Assembly: GCF_002077695.1 (NCBI RefSeq)
Contig: NZ_MWUE01000027.1
Coordinates: forward strand, 109,719 to 173,718
Length of the DNA: 64,000 bases
Origin: Pantoea latae
Lineage (GTDB): Bacteria > Pseudomonadota > Gammaproteobacteria > Enterobacterales > Enterobacteriaceae
Direction of reading: 5' to 3'
Within the stretch, counting starts at the first letter, position 1; each line of letters begins with the position of its first letter. The notes below the pieces were generated by a model. The model searched no databases and had not been told where the DNA came from. It saw only the letters and a program-made list of their open reading frames with translations. The position numbers were made by a program, and so were the translations under genes. Shown piece after piece: positions 42,260-50,551 of this stretch.

Positions 42260-42295
42260 GGTGCAGGCCAGTGCTTTTGCTGCACCCCTTTTTTT
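42260..42295 (+). terminator. Terminator inside the sugar cluster, after the permease gene
   Basis: GGTGCAG (42260-42266) pairs with CTGCACC (42280-42286) around a 13-nt loop, followed by seven T (42289-42295). It separates the transport segment from the enzyme segment, so the downstream genes likely have their own promoter or depend on read-through. Confidence 0.75.
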
Positions 42296-42303
42296 ACCCA
42301 CTA

Positions 42304-42317
42304 TGAATATATATTCG
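42304..42317. promoter_or_regulatory. Candidate SorC operator, copy 2
   Basis: TGAATATATATTCG matches the palindrome at 38041-38054 in 12 of 14 bases. It sits just upstream of a candidate -10 hexamer TATGAT (42320-42325) and 29 bp before the transketolase start, consistent with a second regulated promoter in the cluster. Confidence 0.6.
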
Positions 42318-42345
42318 TATATGATTTTTAATTCAGAGGTGAGAG

Positions 42346-43176
42346 ATGAATCCTTTCAATCTTCCGGTCGACGAACTGCAGCGTAAGGCGCGCGCCGTGC
42401 GCCGCCGTATTATCCAGCTTAACGCCGGCAGCCCGGCGGGCGGCCACACCGGCGCGGATCTGTCGCAGGCGGATATCGTCACCGCGCTCTATTTCCGCAT
42501 TCTTAACTGCGCGCCGGATCGCACCGAGGATCCGCAGCGCGACATCTATATCCAGTCAAAAGGGCACGCCGTCGGCGGTTACTACTGCGTGCTGGCGGAG
42601 GCGGGCTATTTCCCCACCGAGTGGCTGCCGACCTATCAGCATGCCGACTCGCATCTGCCGGGCCATCCGGTGCGGCAGAAAACCCCCGGCGTCGAACTCA
42701 ACACCGGCGCGCTCGGCCACGGCCTGCCGGTGGCGGTAGGGCTGGCGCTGGCGGCGAAAAAAGATAACAGCCAGCGGCGCATCTTCGTGGTGACCGGCGA
42801 CGGTGAGCTGGCGGAAGGCAGCAACTGGGAGGCGGCGCTGGTGGCGGCCCACTACGGCCTCGACAACCTGATTATCATCAACGACAAAAACAAGCTGCAG
42901 CTGGCGGGCGCGACGCGCGACATTATGAACACCGATCCGCTGCCGGAAAAATGGCGCGCCTTTGGTCTGGAGGTGACGGAGTGCAACGGCAACGATATGG
43001 CGCAGCTGGTCGACACGCTGGAAAGCCTGCCGCAGAACGGCAGGCCGCAGGTGGTGGTGGCGCATACCGAGAAAGGGTTTGGCGTCTCCTTTATTCAGAG
43101 CAAGGCGGAGTGGCATCACCGCGTGCCGAAGGGCGAAGAGATTGAACTGGCACTGGAGGAACTGAAAGATGAGTAA
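42346..43176 (+). CDS. Transketolase-like enzyme, N-terminal (TPP-binding) subunit
   Basis: A 276-residue protein equal to the N-terminal half of transketolase. It has the substrate-site His motifs SKGHAVGGYYCVLAEAG and GALGHGLPVAVGLALA and the TPP/Mg motif GDGELAEGSNWEA with the paired N in NDKNKLQLAG. The other half is the next gene (8-bp overlap), so the active enzyme should be a heteromer. Split transketolases like this occur in sugar-catabolic clusters, for example apulose-4-phosphate transketolase, and act on unusual ketose phosphates. GAGGTGAG precedes ATG 42346. Confidence 0.9.
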   Translation: MNPFNLPVDELQRKARAVRRRIIQLNAGSPAGGHTGADLSQADIVTALYFRILNCAPDRTEDPQRDIYIQSKGHAVGGYYCVLAEAGYFPTEWLPTYQHADSHLPGHPVRQKTPGVELNTGALGHGLPVAVGLALAAKKDNSQRRIFVVTGDGELAEGSNWEAALVAAHYGLDNLIIINDKNKLQLAGATRDIMNTDPLPEKWRAFGLEVTECNGNDMAQLVDTLESLPQNGRPQVVVAHTEKGFGVSFIQSKAEWHHRVPKGEEIELALEELKDE

Positions 43177-44113
43177 TGCACAACATTTAGCCAGCGTAAT
43201 GGTGAACGCGTTTATCGACGCGGTGAATCGCGGCGTCGATCTGGTGCCGGTGGTGGCCGACTCTACCTCCACCGCGAAAATTTCGCCTTTTATTAAAGCC
43301 TTTCCCGACCGGCTGGTGAACGTCGGCATCGCCGAACAGACGCTGGTCGGCACCGCCGCCGGGCTGGCGCTCGGCGGCAAGATCGCCGTCACCTGCAACG
43401 CCGCGCCGTTTCTGGTGTCGCGCGCCAACGAGCAGGTCAAAGTCGACGTCTGCTACAACAACACCAACGTCAAGCTGTTCGGCCTGAACGCCGGCGCCAG
43501 CTACGGCCCGCTCGCCAGCACCCACCACAGCATCGACGATATCGCGGTGATGCGCGGCTTCGGCAACATTGAAATCTATGCGCCGTCCTGTCCGCTGGAG
43601 TGCCGCCAGATTATCGATTACGCCATTGAGCATGTCGGCCCGGTCTATATTCGCCTCGACGGTAAAGATCTGCCGCAGCTGCATGAGGAAAACTACCGTT
43701 TTGAGCCGGGCAAAATCGATTGCCTGCGCGAAGGCAAGGATATTGCGCTGGTGGCGATGGGCTCGACGGTGCATGAGATTGTTCACGCGGCGGAGCAACT
43801 GGCTGAAAAAGGGATTGCGGCGGGTGTGATCAGCGTTCCATCCATCAGACCTTGCGATACCCAACAGCTGCGCAACCTGTTAAATCACTATCCAGCCGTG
43901 ATCAGCGTGGAAGAGCACAACGTCAACGGCGGCGTCGGCAGCCTGGTGGCGGAAGTGCTGGCGGAAGGGGGCTGCGCCATTCCGCTGCTGCGGCTCGGCA
44001 TCCCTGACGGCCAGTACGCCATTGCGGGCGATCGCGCCTCAACCCGAGCGCATCACGGCATCGACGCCGCGAGCGTGGTTAACAGCGCAGTGCGCATTTG
44101 CGCGGGAGCCTGA
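43169..44113 (+). CDS. Transketolase-like enzyme, C-terminal subunit
   Basis: A 314-residue protein equal to the pyrimidine-binding and C-terminal domains of transketolase. It has the active-site Glu in VNVGIAEQTLVGTAAGLAL, the phosphate/substrate-site segment GASYGPLASTHHSIDDIAVMRG, and the C-terminal domain with ISVEEHNVNGGVGSLVAEV. It starts inside the end of the N-terminal subunit gene (8-bp overlap, AGGAG upstream), giving coupled translation in a 1:1 ratio. Together the two subunits would transfer a two-carbon unit from a ketose phosphate, feeding it to the pentose phosphate pathway. Confidence 0.9.
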   Translation: MSNAQHLASVMVNAFIDAVNRGVDLVPVVADSTSTAKISPFIKAFPDRLVNVGIAEQTLVGTAAGLALGGKIAVTCNAAPFLVSRANEQVKVDVCYNNTNVKLFGLNAGASYGPLASTHHSIDDIAVMRGFGNIEIYAPSCPLECRQIIDYAIEHVGPVYIRLDGKDLPQLHEENYRFEPGKIDCLREGKDIALVAMGSTVHEIVHAAEQLAEKGIAAGVISVPSIRPCDTQQLRNLLNHYPAVISVEEHNVNGGVGSLVAEVLAEGGCAIPLLRLGIPDGQYAIAGDRASTRAHHGIDAASVVNSAVRICAGA

Positions 44114-44115
44114 CC

Positions 44116-45606
44116 ATGGAAGACGCCGTTATTCTGGCGATTGACGAAGGCACCACCAACGCCAAGGCGATCGCCGTCAATCGTCAGGGCAGCGTGGTGG
44201 CGCGCGGCAGCCAGCCGCTGTCGCTGTCGCATCCGCAGCCGGGGCTGGCGGAGCAGGACGCGCTGGCGATCTGGCAGGCGGTGAAGCAGGCGGTGACCGA
44301 CTGTCTGGCGCAGTGTCGCGGCGCGCCTGTAGCGGCGGTGGCGATCAGCAATCAGCGCGAGTCGGTGCTGATCTGGCAGCGGCGCGACGGCAAGCCGCTC
44401 ACGCCGCTGGTGAGCTGGCAGGATCGCCGCTCCGAAGCGTTCTGCCGCGATTTGCGCGCCGCTGGCAGCGCCTCGCGCATTACCGGGCTGACCGGGCTGG
44501 CGGTGGATCCGATGTTCCCGGCGGCGAAGCTGACCGGCATGCTGGCGGGGATCCCGGACGGCGCGGCGCGCGCGGCGGCGGGCGAGCTGTGCATCGGCAC
44601 CGTCGACAGCTGGCTCGCCTGGCAGCTCAGCGCGGGCGAGAGCTTTGTGACCGATCACGCCAACGCCGCGCGCACCCAGCTCTACAGCCTGCACAGCAAC
44701 GGCTGGGACGATGAGCTGCTGCGGCTGTTTCAGCTGCCGCGCGCCGCGCTGCCGACCATTGTGCCGTCGGCCAGCGCGCAGGGCGTAGTGGCGATTGACG
44801 ATATTCCCGGTCTGCCGCGCGGCACGCCGCTGCTGGCGCGCATCGGCGACTCGCACGCGGCGCTACAGGCGCAGCGGCGCGGCGACGAAGAGGTGGTGAA
44901 GGCGACCTACGGCACCGGCTCCTCGCTGATGATGTCGATGGCGACGCCGCTGCTCACCGACAACGGCCTCAGTACCACGGTTGCCTGGCATGACGGCGAG
45001 CTGCGTTTCGCCTTTGAGGGCAATATCACCCATACCGGCTCCGGCGCCGCCTGGCTGGGTAAAATGCTCGGCATTCAGGACCCGCGCGAGCTGACCGCGC
45101 TGGCGCAGCGCACCGACAGCAATCAGGGCATCTATTTTGTGCCGGCGCTCTCCGGGCTTGGCGCGCCCTGGTGGGATCTCAAGGCGCGCGGCATGGTATG
45201 CGGCCTGACCGACGCCGCCACCCCTGCGGTGCTGGCGCGTGTGGCGCTGGAGTCGATCGTTTTTCAGATCGCTGACGTTTTCTTCGCTATGGAGCAGGCC
45301 GGCGGGCAGCACCTTTCAGCGCTCTGCGTGGACGGCAGCGCCACCGCCAACGACTGGCTGATGCAGCTGCAGGCGGACGTGCTGCAGCGTCCGCTGCTGC
45401 GCGCGCCCACGGCGGAGGTCTCTGCGCTTGGCGCGGCGCTGCTGGCGGGCAAGACGCTGGGCTGGTGGCAGCAGGGCAGCGAAATGCAGGCGCTGCAGGG
45501 CGGCACGCGCGTCGAGCCGCGCCGCGAGCAGGCGCAGGCGATGCGGGAGAACTACCAGGGCTGGCTGGAGGCGGTGGCGCGCTGCCGGTTTCAGCCGCCT
45601 CAGTAA
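44116..45606 (+). CDS. FGGY family carbohydrate kinase
   Basis: A 496-residue sugar kinase of the FGGY family. The N-terminal ATPase signature is LAIDEGTTNAKAIAVN, the substrate loop AISNQRESVLIWQR and LVSWQDRRSEAF, and the C-terminal ATP motifs are TYGTGSSLMMS and LCVDGSATANDWLMQLQADVL. It resembles glycerol kinase-like members rather than xylulokinase or ribulokinase. Last gene of the cluster, 2 bp after the transketolase stop, with GGGAG before ATG 44116. It probably phosphorylates the imported ketose or its ketose form before transketolase acts. Apulose kinase is one candidate function; the identity is open. Confidence 0.9.
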   Translation: MEDAVILAIDEGTTNAKAIAVNRQGSVVARGSQPLSLSHPQPGLAEQDALAIWQAVKQAVTDCLAQCRGAPVAAVAISNQRESVLIWQRRDGKPLTPLVSWQDRRSEAFCRDLRAAGSASRITGLTGLAVDPMFPAAKLTGMLAGIPDGAARAAAGELCIGTVDSWLAWQLSAGESFVTDHANAARTQLYSLHSNGWDDELLRLFQLPRAALPTIVPSASAQGVVAIDDIPGLPRGTPLLARIGDSHAALQAQRRGDEEVVKATYGTGSSLMMSMATPLLTDNGLSTTVAWHDGELRFAFEGNITHTGSGAAWLGKMLGIQDPRELTALAQRTDSNQGIYFVPALSGLGAPWWDLKARGMVCGLTDAATPAVLARVALESIVFQIADVFFAMEQAGGQHLSALCVDGSATANDWLMQLQADVLQRPLLRAPTAEVSALGAALLAGKTLGWWQQGSEMQALQGGTRVEPRREQAQAMRENYQGWLEAVARCRFQPPQ

Positions 45607-45670
45607 GAGCCTGATGACGTTTGAAACCTCAAAAAGGACTCACCGTGCATCTCACAGCCGCACTATAGCC

Positions 45671-45787
45671 AAAGGGAAAGGGCGCTTCGGCCGATCGCAA
45701 AGACGGCATTAAGCATCCCTGCGCCTCGGCGCGGGCCATCCCTGGCCCGCGACGCTTTGCTCTTCGGCCGAAGCGTCCTTGCCCTTT
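45671..45787. repeat. 117-bp imperfect palindromic repeat, copy A
   Basis: The outer arms (45671-45694 and 45764-45787) match in 22 of 24 paired positions and carry CGCTTCGGCCGA. The inner parts (GATCGCAAAG at 45693-45702; a 24-nt block at 45740-45763) are shared with copy B at 60060-60242, and GCGGGCC pairs with GGCCCGC in the centre. It fills the gap between the convergent kinase and MscS-type genes. Confidence 0.75.
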
Positions 45788-45809
45788 TAGCATGGGTGCG
45801 CCTGTAAAA

Positions 45810-46934
45810 TCAGGCCCGCCGCGCCTCTTCCTCATCGTTCTCCGCGTGCAGCATCTCCACCGGCGGAATACGTCCGCCGCTGAACTCCACCTGACGGATC
45901 GGGAAGGCGAAGCGGATATCGCGCTGCTCCAGCGCCGCCATCAGCTGCAGGTTAATCTCCTGCTGAATATCCATATATTTGTTGTAGTCGGCGTCGAGCA
46001 CGAAATAGACCACCTCGAAGGTAAGCTTCGAATCTTCGAAGGCGAAAAAATGGGCGCGGTCGAAGCGGGTCAGCTCGATGCCCTGAATAATCGACTTCAC
46101 CAGATCGCTCACTTCGCGCACCTCAGCGGAGGGGGTGCCGTAGCTCAGGCCAAAACGAAACACAATGCGCCGCTGCTGCATACGCTTGTAGTTGTGAATG
46201 GTCTGCTGCAGCAAAATGGTATTGGAGCAGACAATCTGCTCGCCGCTCAGACTGCGCAGGCGCGTGGTCTTCAGGCCGATATGCTCGATAGAGCCGGCGA
46301 TATCGCCGAACACGATAAAATCGCCGTGCTCGAACGGCTTATCGAAGCCGATCGCCAGCGAGGCGAAGACGTCGCTCAGCACCGTCTGGATCGCCAGCGC
46401 GATGGCGATACCGCCTACGCCGAGACTCGCCACCAGCGCAGTAATATTGATGCCCATATTCGACAGAATGGCGAGCAGCATCATCACCCAGACCACCACG
46501 CGCAGCAGAATGCCGAGGATCACCGTGGTGACCGGGTTGCGCACGTGCAGCGGGTCGCGCAGCAGATTATGCAGCCACAGCCGGATGCCGCAGTCGATCC
46601 ACATGGCGAGCTGCACGGCGAACGCGAGGAACCAGCCGTGGGAGATAAACCCGTTCCAGCTGGCGGGCACGTCGACGAAGCGCAGGGCGATCAGCAGCGA
46701 AAAAATCAGCAGCAGCAGCTGGCTGGTGCTGCGCAGGATCTCTACCAGAATCGAAGTGACGCGCACATGCCGCTGCTCGCTGTAGCGCGCAATGCGGCCG
46801 CAGATAAAGCGAATGGCGCTGCGCAACAGCCAGTAGATCACCAGCGTGCCCACGACCACGATAGCGCTGTTGATCCAGAAAGTTTGATTAAGAAAAAGAC
46901 GTTGAAAATAGCCGGATGAGAGCCAGTTTTCCAT
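45810..46934 (-). CDS. MscS family mechanosensitive ion channel
   Basis: A 374-residue inner-membrane protein with about five helices. The pore-lining helix is NITALVASLGVGGIAIALAIQTVLSD, the most diagnostic part of MscS-type channels, followed by the beta domain FDKPFEHGDFIVFGDIAGSIEHIGLKTTRL and a cytoplasmic C-terminus. Size and the extra N-terminal helices resemble YbdG/YnaI-type members rather than MscS itself. It opens under membrane tension and releases osmolytes on hypo-osmotic shock (family role). ATG 46934 is chosen, with GGAG about 10 bases upstream. Confidence 0.92.
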   Translation of the reverse strand: MENWLSSGYFQRLFLNQTFWINSAIVVVGTLVIYWLLRSAIRFICGRIARYSEQRHVRVTSILVEILRSTSQLLLLIFSLLIALRFVDVPASWNGFISHGWFLAFAVQLAMWIDCGIRLWLHNLLRDPLHVRNPVTTVILGILLRVVVWVMMLLAILSNMGINITALVASLGVGGIAIALAIQTVLSDVFASLAIGFDKPFEHGDFIVFGDIAGSIEHIGLKTTRLRSLSGEQIVCSNTILLQQTIHNYKRMQQRRIVFRFGLSYGTPSAEVREVSDLVKSIIQGIELTRFDRAHFFAFEDSKLTFEVVYFVLDADYNKYMDIQQEINLQLMAALEQRDIRFAFPIRQVEFSGGRIPPVEMLHAENDEEEARRA

Positions 46935-47029
46935 TGGGGAGATTCTCCTTGCTGGGAGCCGGTTTAAAAAAGAGAGCAAGGAGAAGCATAGCCTGGATGC
47001 GGCCGGAGGCCGCGCAAATCACTGAATAA

Positions 47030-47764
47030 TTACTGAAATCGATTCGCTTTGTCGCGCGCCAGGCGCTCAAGGGCGAAAATCACCTGCTGCAGCTGACGCT
47101 CCTGCAGCGGCTCGATAGCGGTAAAGCGGAAGCTGAGGCGCGGCGTAACGCGCGTTTCATTTTTGCTGCTGACCACGCTGCGCTCGCCGATATGCAGCAG
47201 CTGCGCCCCGACCTCAAACTGACCATACTCGCCCAGCTCGACGCGCAGCTTGTTAAACCTGTCGCCGCTGTTCAAACCGTCCGGCAGCGCCTCGTCCACC
47301 AGCACGCCGATGCCGCCCAGCGACAGATCCTGCAGGCGGAAACGCACCTTCTTGCCGTTGGGCCACTCGCTGTGGCAGTAAAACGTCGGCTCCAGCGGGG
47401 CAGAGATGCGGAAAAATTCGCGGCGCTGAATTTGCCACAGCAGCTCGGGCAGCGGCGCGCTAAAGGCGGGCAGCCCGTCGAAGGTGGTTCTCTCCAGCGT
47501 GCCGAGGCTAAACTCTACCTTGGCGCCATGCGTTTCAGCGGAGACGCTCACCTCGTGGCAGGCGAGAATGTATTCGTTGTCGAGATTATTGCTGCCGAGA
47601 TCGAAAATAATGCGCTCTGCATCGGCATCCAGCATACGGCTGATAAACTGACCGCGCGAAAAAGTGACCATCAAGGGCGTCTGAAAACGCAGCAGATCCT
47701 TCATTACGCCTAAAACCGCCAGCGTGCCACGTTTGAGATACTGTTCGTTGTCGGCTTCTTTCAC
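47030..47764 (-). CDS. ycgR: Flagellar brake protein YcgR (PilZ)
   Basis: A 244-residue c-di-GMP effector, the same length as E. coli YcgR. The N-terminal YcgR domain contains MVTFSRGQFISRMLDADAE; the PilZ domain has the c-di-GMP-binding RREFFR motif (RxxxR) and the DLSLGGIGV (D/NxSxxG) motif. Bound to c-di-GMP, YcgR slows the flagellar motor. It is divergent from the YmgE-type gene at 47975, the same neighbour as in E. coli, with 210 bp between. Confidence 0.95.
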   Translation of the reverse strand: MKEADNEQYLKRGTLAVLGVMKDLLRFQTPLMVTFSRGQFISRMLDADAERIIFDLGSNNLDNEYILACHEVSVSAETHGAKVEFSLGTLERTTFDGLPAFSAPLPELLWQIQRREFFRISAPLEPTFYCHSEWPNGKKVRFRLQDLSLGGIGVLVDEALPDGLNSGDRFNKLRVELGEYGQFEVGAQLLHIGERSVVSSKNETRVTPRLSFRFTAIEPLQERQLQQVIFALERLARDKANRFQ

Positions 47765-47974
47765 TTCCTGGCTCCAAAAGAGGGCAAATTTACGGTTCGT
47801 TAATCCATTATTCTTTGACCATTATCGGCGATCGCTGCGGGAGCTTTAGATTTTTAAGTCAATTTTTTGCCGCCGTTTACCCTGCAGTAAAAAATTTACT
47901 GTCTATACTTATCTCTGTAATTCTCCTGATTAATCAGGCGGTCACAAATTAAACGCAAAAGAAAGGAGTAGTTG

Positions 47975-48223
47975 ATGGGTATCATTTCATGGATCATCTT
48001 TGGTTTAATCGCCGGTATTCTCGCTAAGTGGATCATGCCGGGTCGCGATGGCGGCGGTTTTATCGTCACGGTGATCCTGGGGATTATCGGTGCGGTGGTC
48101 GGCGGCTGGATCAGTACACTGTTCGGCTTCGGTCGAGTAGACGGCTTCAACTTCGGCAGCTTTGTGGTGGCGGTTATCGGCGCGCTGGTGGTGCTGTTTA
48201 TCTACCGTAAAGTCCGTAGCTAG
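47975..48223 (+). CDS. ymgE: GlsB/YeaQ/YmgE family membrane stress protein
   Basis: An 82-residue protein with three membrane helices separated by GRDGGGFIVT and FGFGRVDGFNFGS, the family layout for transglycosylase-associated (Tag) proteins. Starts MGIISWIIFGLIAGILAKW. The family is linked to stress response; the biochemical role is unknown. AAAGGAG at 47962-47968 supports ATG 47975; a TTG three bases earlier is too close. Its position next to ycgR matches E. coli ymgE. A perfect terminator follows. Confidence 0.88.
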   Translation: MGIISWIIFGLIAGILAKWIMPGRDGGGFIVTVILGIIGAVVGGWISTLFGFGRVDGFNFGSFVVAVIGALVVLFIYRKVRS

Positions 48224-48244
48224 TACGCATTGCGTCAGAACTGC

Positions 48245-48273
48245 AACGGGACGACCTCTGGTCGTCCCGTTTT
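48245..48273 (+). terminator. Rho-independent terminator of ymgE
   Basis: AACGGGACGACC (48245-48256) and GGTCGTCCCGTT (48260-48271) form a perfect 12-bp stem around TCT, ending in TTTT. It lies between the convergent ymgE and siderophore receptor genes. Confidence 0.93.
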
Positions 48274-48283
48274 ACGTTAAACG

Positions 48284-50386
48284 CTAGAAATCATATCCCA
48301 CCGTTAACAGCAGCGAGCGATCCGCGCCCCAGTAGCAATAGCCGGTGCCGTAGCAGGCCGCGACATAGTGACGGTTGGTCAGGTTACTGGCGTTAACCTG
48401 CAGCCACGCGCCCTTCAGGCTGTGCTGCCAGGCGCCTAAATCGGCGCGCACCGAGGCGTCAAACAGCGTAACCGAAGGCACGCGCCGGCTGTTTTCATTG
48501 TCCGCCCACTGCTTGCCGATATAGCGCACGCCCGCGCCGACGCCAATCCCGGCGTCAAACTGATAGTGGCCCCAGAATGAGGCGATGCTGTTGGGCGTTA
48601 CATAGGGCGTATGGCCATCATTGCCGTCCACCGTCTCTTTATAGCGCAGATGATTCAGCGTATAGCCCGCCACCGTACTCAGGCGCGGCGTCAGCTGATT
48701 ATGCGCCTCCAGCTCAATCCCCTGCGAATGCACCTTGCCGGTCGGCGTGTAGGTGGAGTCGACGATATTGCGCGTGGCGACATCTTTTTGCGTCAGATCG
48801 TAAATCGCCAGCGTGTAGAGATCTCGCGTGCCCGGCGGCTGAAACTTCACGCCCGCCTCATACTGCTCTGAGGTGGTCGGTTGCAGCAGATTGCCATCCG
48901 AGCCGGTCAGGGCGGTGGGGGTAATCGCCTGGCTGTAGCTGACGTAAGGAGAGACGCCGCTGTCAAAGGCGTAGAGCAGCGCCGCGCGCCCGCTGATATG
49001 GTCGTCCTGCCGGCGCGCCGTGCCGCTGTTGTCGGCGACGATGCGGTCATAGCGGCCAGAGAGATCGAGATGCCAGCGATCCCACACCATCTCATCCTGC
49101 AGGTAGAGCCCGGTCTGATAGTAGCGGCGCGTCTCGCGCGTCCAGCTCATGTCCGGCATCGGCCCGAGCGCCGCGCCGGTGGCGGCGTCGAGCGCGCTGG
49201 CGCCGCCGCTCGCCTCGCTGAGATCGTTCTTATAACGGTGATATTCCGCGCCGAGCGACAGGCGATGCGTCAGCTCACCGGTGGCGAACTCCGCCGTGAT
49301 GCGGTTATCCGTCGCCCAGGCGGAAAGCGAGGAGCGCTCGCCGGAGTAGTAGCGGTTTAGCACGCGGCTGTCGGGCGCCTGCCAGCCGATCTGATAGACC
49401 TGATCGAGATCGACGTCAGAGTGGCTGTAGCTGCCCACCGAGCTAAAGGACCAGACGTCGTTGAAACGATGCTGGAAGTCATAGCTGTAGATCTGCTCGC
49501 GCCGTTTAAACTGGTCCAGCGACGGATCGCCGTCGTAGAAGCCGGTGCTGAGCTTCGCGCCGTTGTGGGCGCTCAGCGCGCCGTCGCCCGGCACCGACCC
49601 GTGATAGCCGCCCGACGGATCCTTTTGCAAGTAGGCGCGCAGCAGCAGCTGCGTATCTTCCGTGGGCTGCCACATCAGCTGCGGCATCAGCGCATACTTC
49701 TCCTCGCGCGTGTGGTCATACTGGGTATCGCTGTTGCGCGTCATGCCGGTCAGGCGAAACGCCCACTGGTCGTTGATGGCGTTGGCGTAGTCGAACGCCG
49801 CGCCGCGCGCGTCGTGGTTGCCCGCCGACAGCCGGAAGTGTCCCGTTTCGCTGAACTGCGGACGGCGTGTGGTCTGGTTCACCAGCCCGCCCGGCACCGT
49901 CTGGCCGTAGAGCGCGGACGAGGGGCCTTTAATCACGTCGACGCGCTCCAGAAACCAGGGGTCGACCTGCAGCACGTTATAGCTGCCGCCGTCGCTCATC
50001 AGGCGCAGGCCGTCAAGAAAGGTGTTATCGACGTCTCCGCCGTGGAAACCGCGCAGCGAAATCGTATCATAGCGCGTCGCCGCGCCGCCGAAGTTGGTAA
50101 ACACCCCTGGCGTATAGTTCAGCACCTGATTGAGATCGATCGCGCCCTGATCGTCTATCTGCTGGCGAGTAATCACCGACACCGACTGCGGCGTCGTCAC
50201 CAGCGAACGATCGCTTTTCGTGGCGCCCGCGCTGGTGGTGGCAACATAGCCCTGCGTCGGGCTGTCCGCGCGCTCCTGCGGCGAAGCAGTGACCATAAGC
50301 GTCTCAGCCGCCAGGCTGGCGGCGGGCAGAGCGATCGCCAGCGCGCACAGCAGCGCGCAGCGGTGAGGGGTAAACGGCAGCGTCAT
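48284..50386 (-). CDS. TonB-dependent siderophore receptor (hydroxamate type)
   Basis: A 700-residue outer-membrane receptor with a signal peptide (cleavage near AETLMVTAS). The TonB box is ETLMVTAS; the plug domain has TTPQSVSVITRQQID, NYTPGVFTNFGG and VDVIKGPSSALYGQTVPGGLVN; the barrel ends in Phe (GYDF). The plug and end resemble the FhuA/FhuE/FoxA group for ferrichrome, coprogen or ferrioxamine. A near-perfect Fur box lies 68 bp upstream of ATG 50386 (AGGAC RBS). The exact siderophore cannot be told. Confidence 0.9.
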   Translation of the reverse strand: MTLPFTPHRCALLCALAIALPAASLAAETLMVTASPQERADSPTQGYVATTSAGATKSDRSLVTTPQSVSVITRQQIDDQGAIDLNQVLNYTPGVFTNFGGAATRYDTISLRGFHGGDVDNTFLDGLRLMSDGGSYNVLQVDPWFLERVDVIKGPSSALYGQTVPGGLVNQTTRRPQFSETGHFRLSAGNHDARGAAFDYANAINDQWAFRLTGMTRNSDTQYDHTREEKYALMPQLMWQPTEDTQLLLRAYLQKDPSGGYHGSVPGDGALSAHNGAKLSTGFYDGDPSLDQFKRREQIYSYDFQHRFNDVWSFSSVGSYSHSDVDLDQVYQIGWQAPDSRVLNRYYSGERSSLSAWATDNRITAEFATGELTHRLSLGAEYHRYKNDLSEASGGASALDAATGAALGPMPDMSWTRETRRYYQTGLYLQDEMVWDRWHLDLSGRYDRIVADNSGTARRQDDHISGRAALLYAFDSGVSPYVSYSQAITPTALTGSDGNLLQPTTSEQYEAGVKFQPPGTRDLYTLAIYDLTQKDVATRNIVDSTYTPTGKVHSQGIELEAHNQLTPRLSTVAGYTLNHLRYKETVDGNDGHTPYVTPNSIASFWGHYQFDAGIGVGAGVRYIGKQWADNENSRRVPSVTLFDASVRADLGAWQHSLKGAWLQVNASNLTNRHYVAACYGTGYCYWGADRSLLLTVGYDF

Positions 50387-50453
50387 GTCCTGTCCTTGTT
50401 TGGGCCGCAAAACGGGCGCGGCGGATAAATAGTAAAGATTCTCAAAATCAGAG

Positions 50454-50468
50454 TGAGAATTATTATCA
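50454..50468 (-). promoter_or_regulatory. Fur box of the siderophore receptor
   Basis: On the minus strand the sequence is TGATAATAATTCTCA, matching 13 of the 14 fixed positions of the 7-1-7 Fur consensus TGATAATNATTATCA. It is 68 bp upstream of the receptor start, so the gene should be repressed when iron is plentiful. Confidence 0.8.
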
Positions 50469-50512
50469 ATATGTGAAAAATGTTTCAAGCGTTGTGACAG
50501 GAGAGGAGTCTG

Positions 50513-50542
50513 AAAAAAGGGGCGAAGGGAAAACCCTTCGCC
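50513..50542 (-). terminator. Rho-independent terminator of treA
   Basis: On the minus strand GGCGAAGGG and CCCTTCGCC (50534-50542 and 50521-50529) form a perfect 9-bp stem around TTTT, then CC and six T (50518-50513). It lies 10 bp after the treA stop. Confidence 0.92.
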
Positions 50543-50551
50543 TGAGGGAGG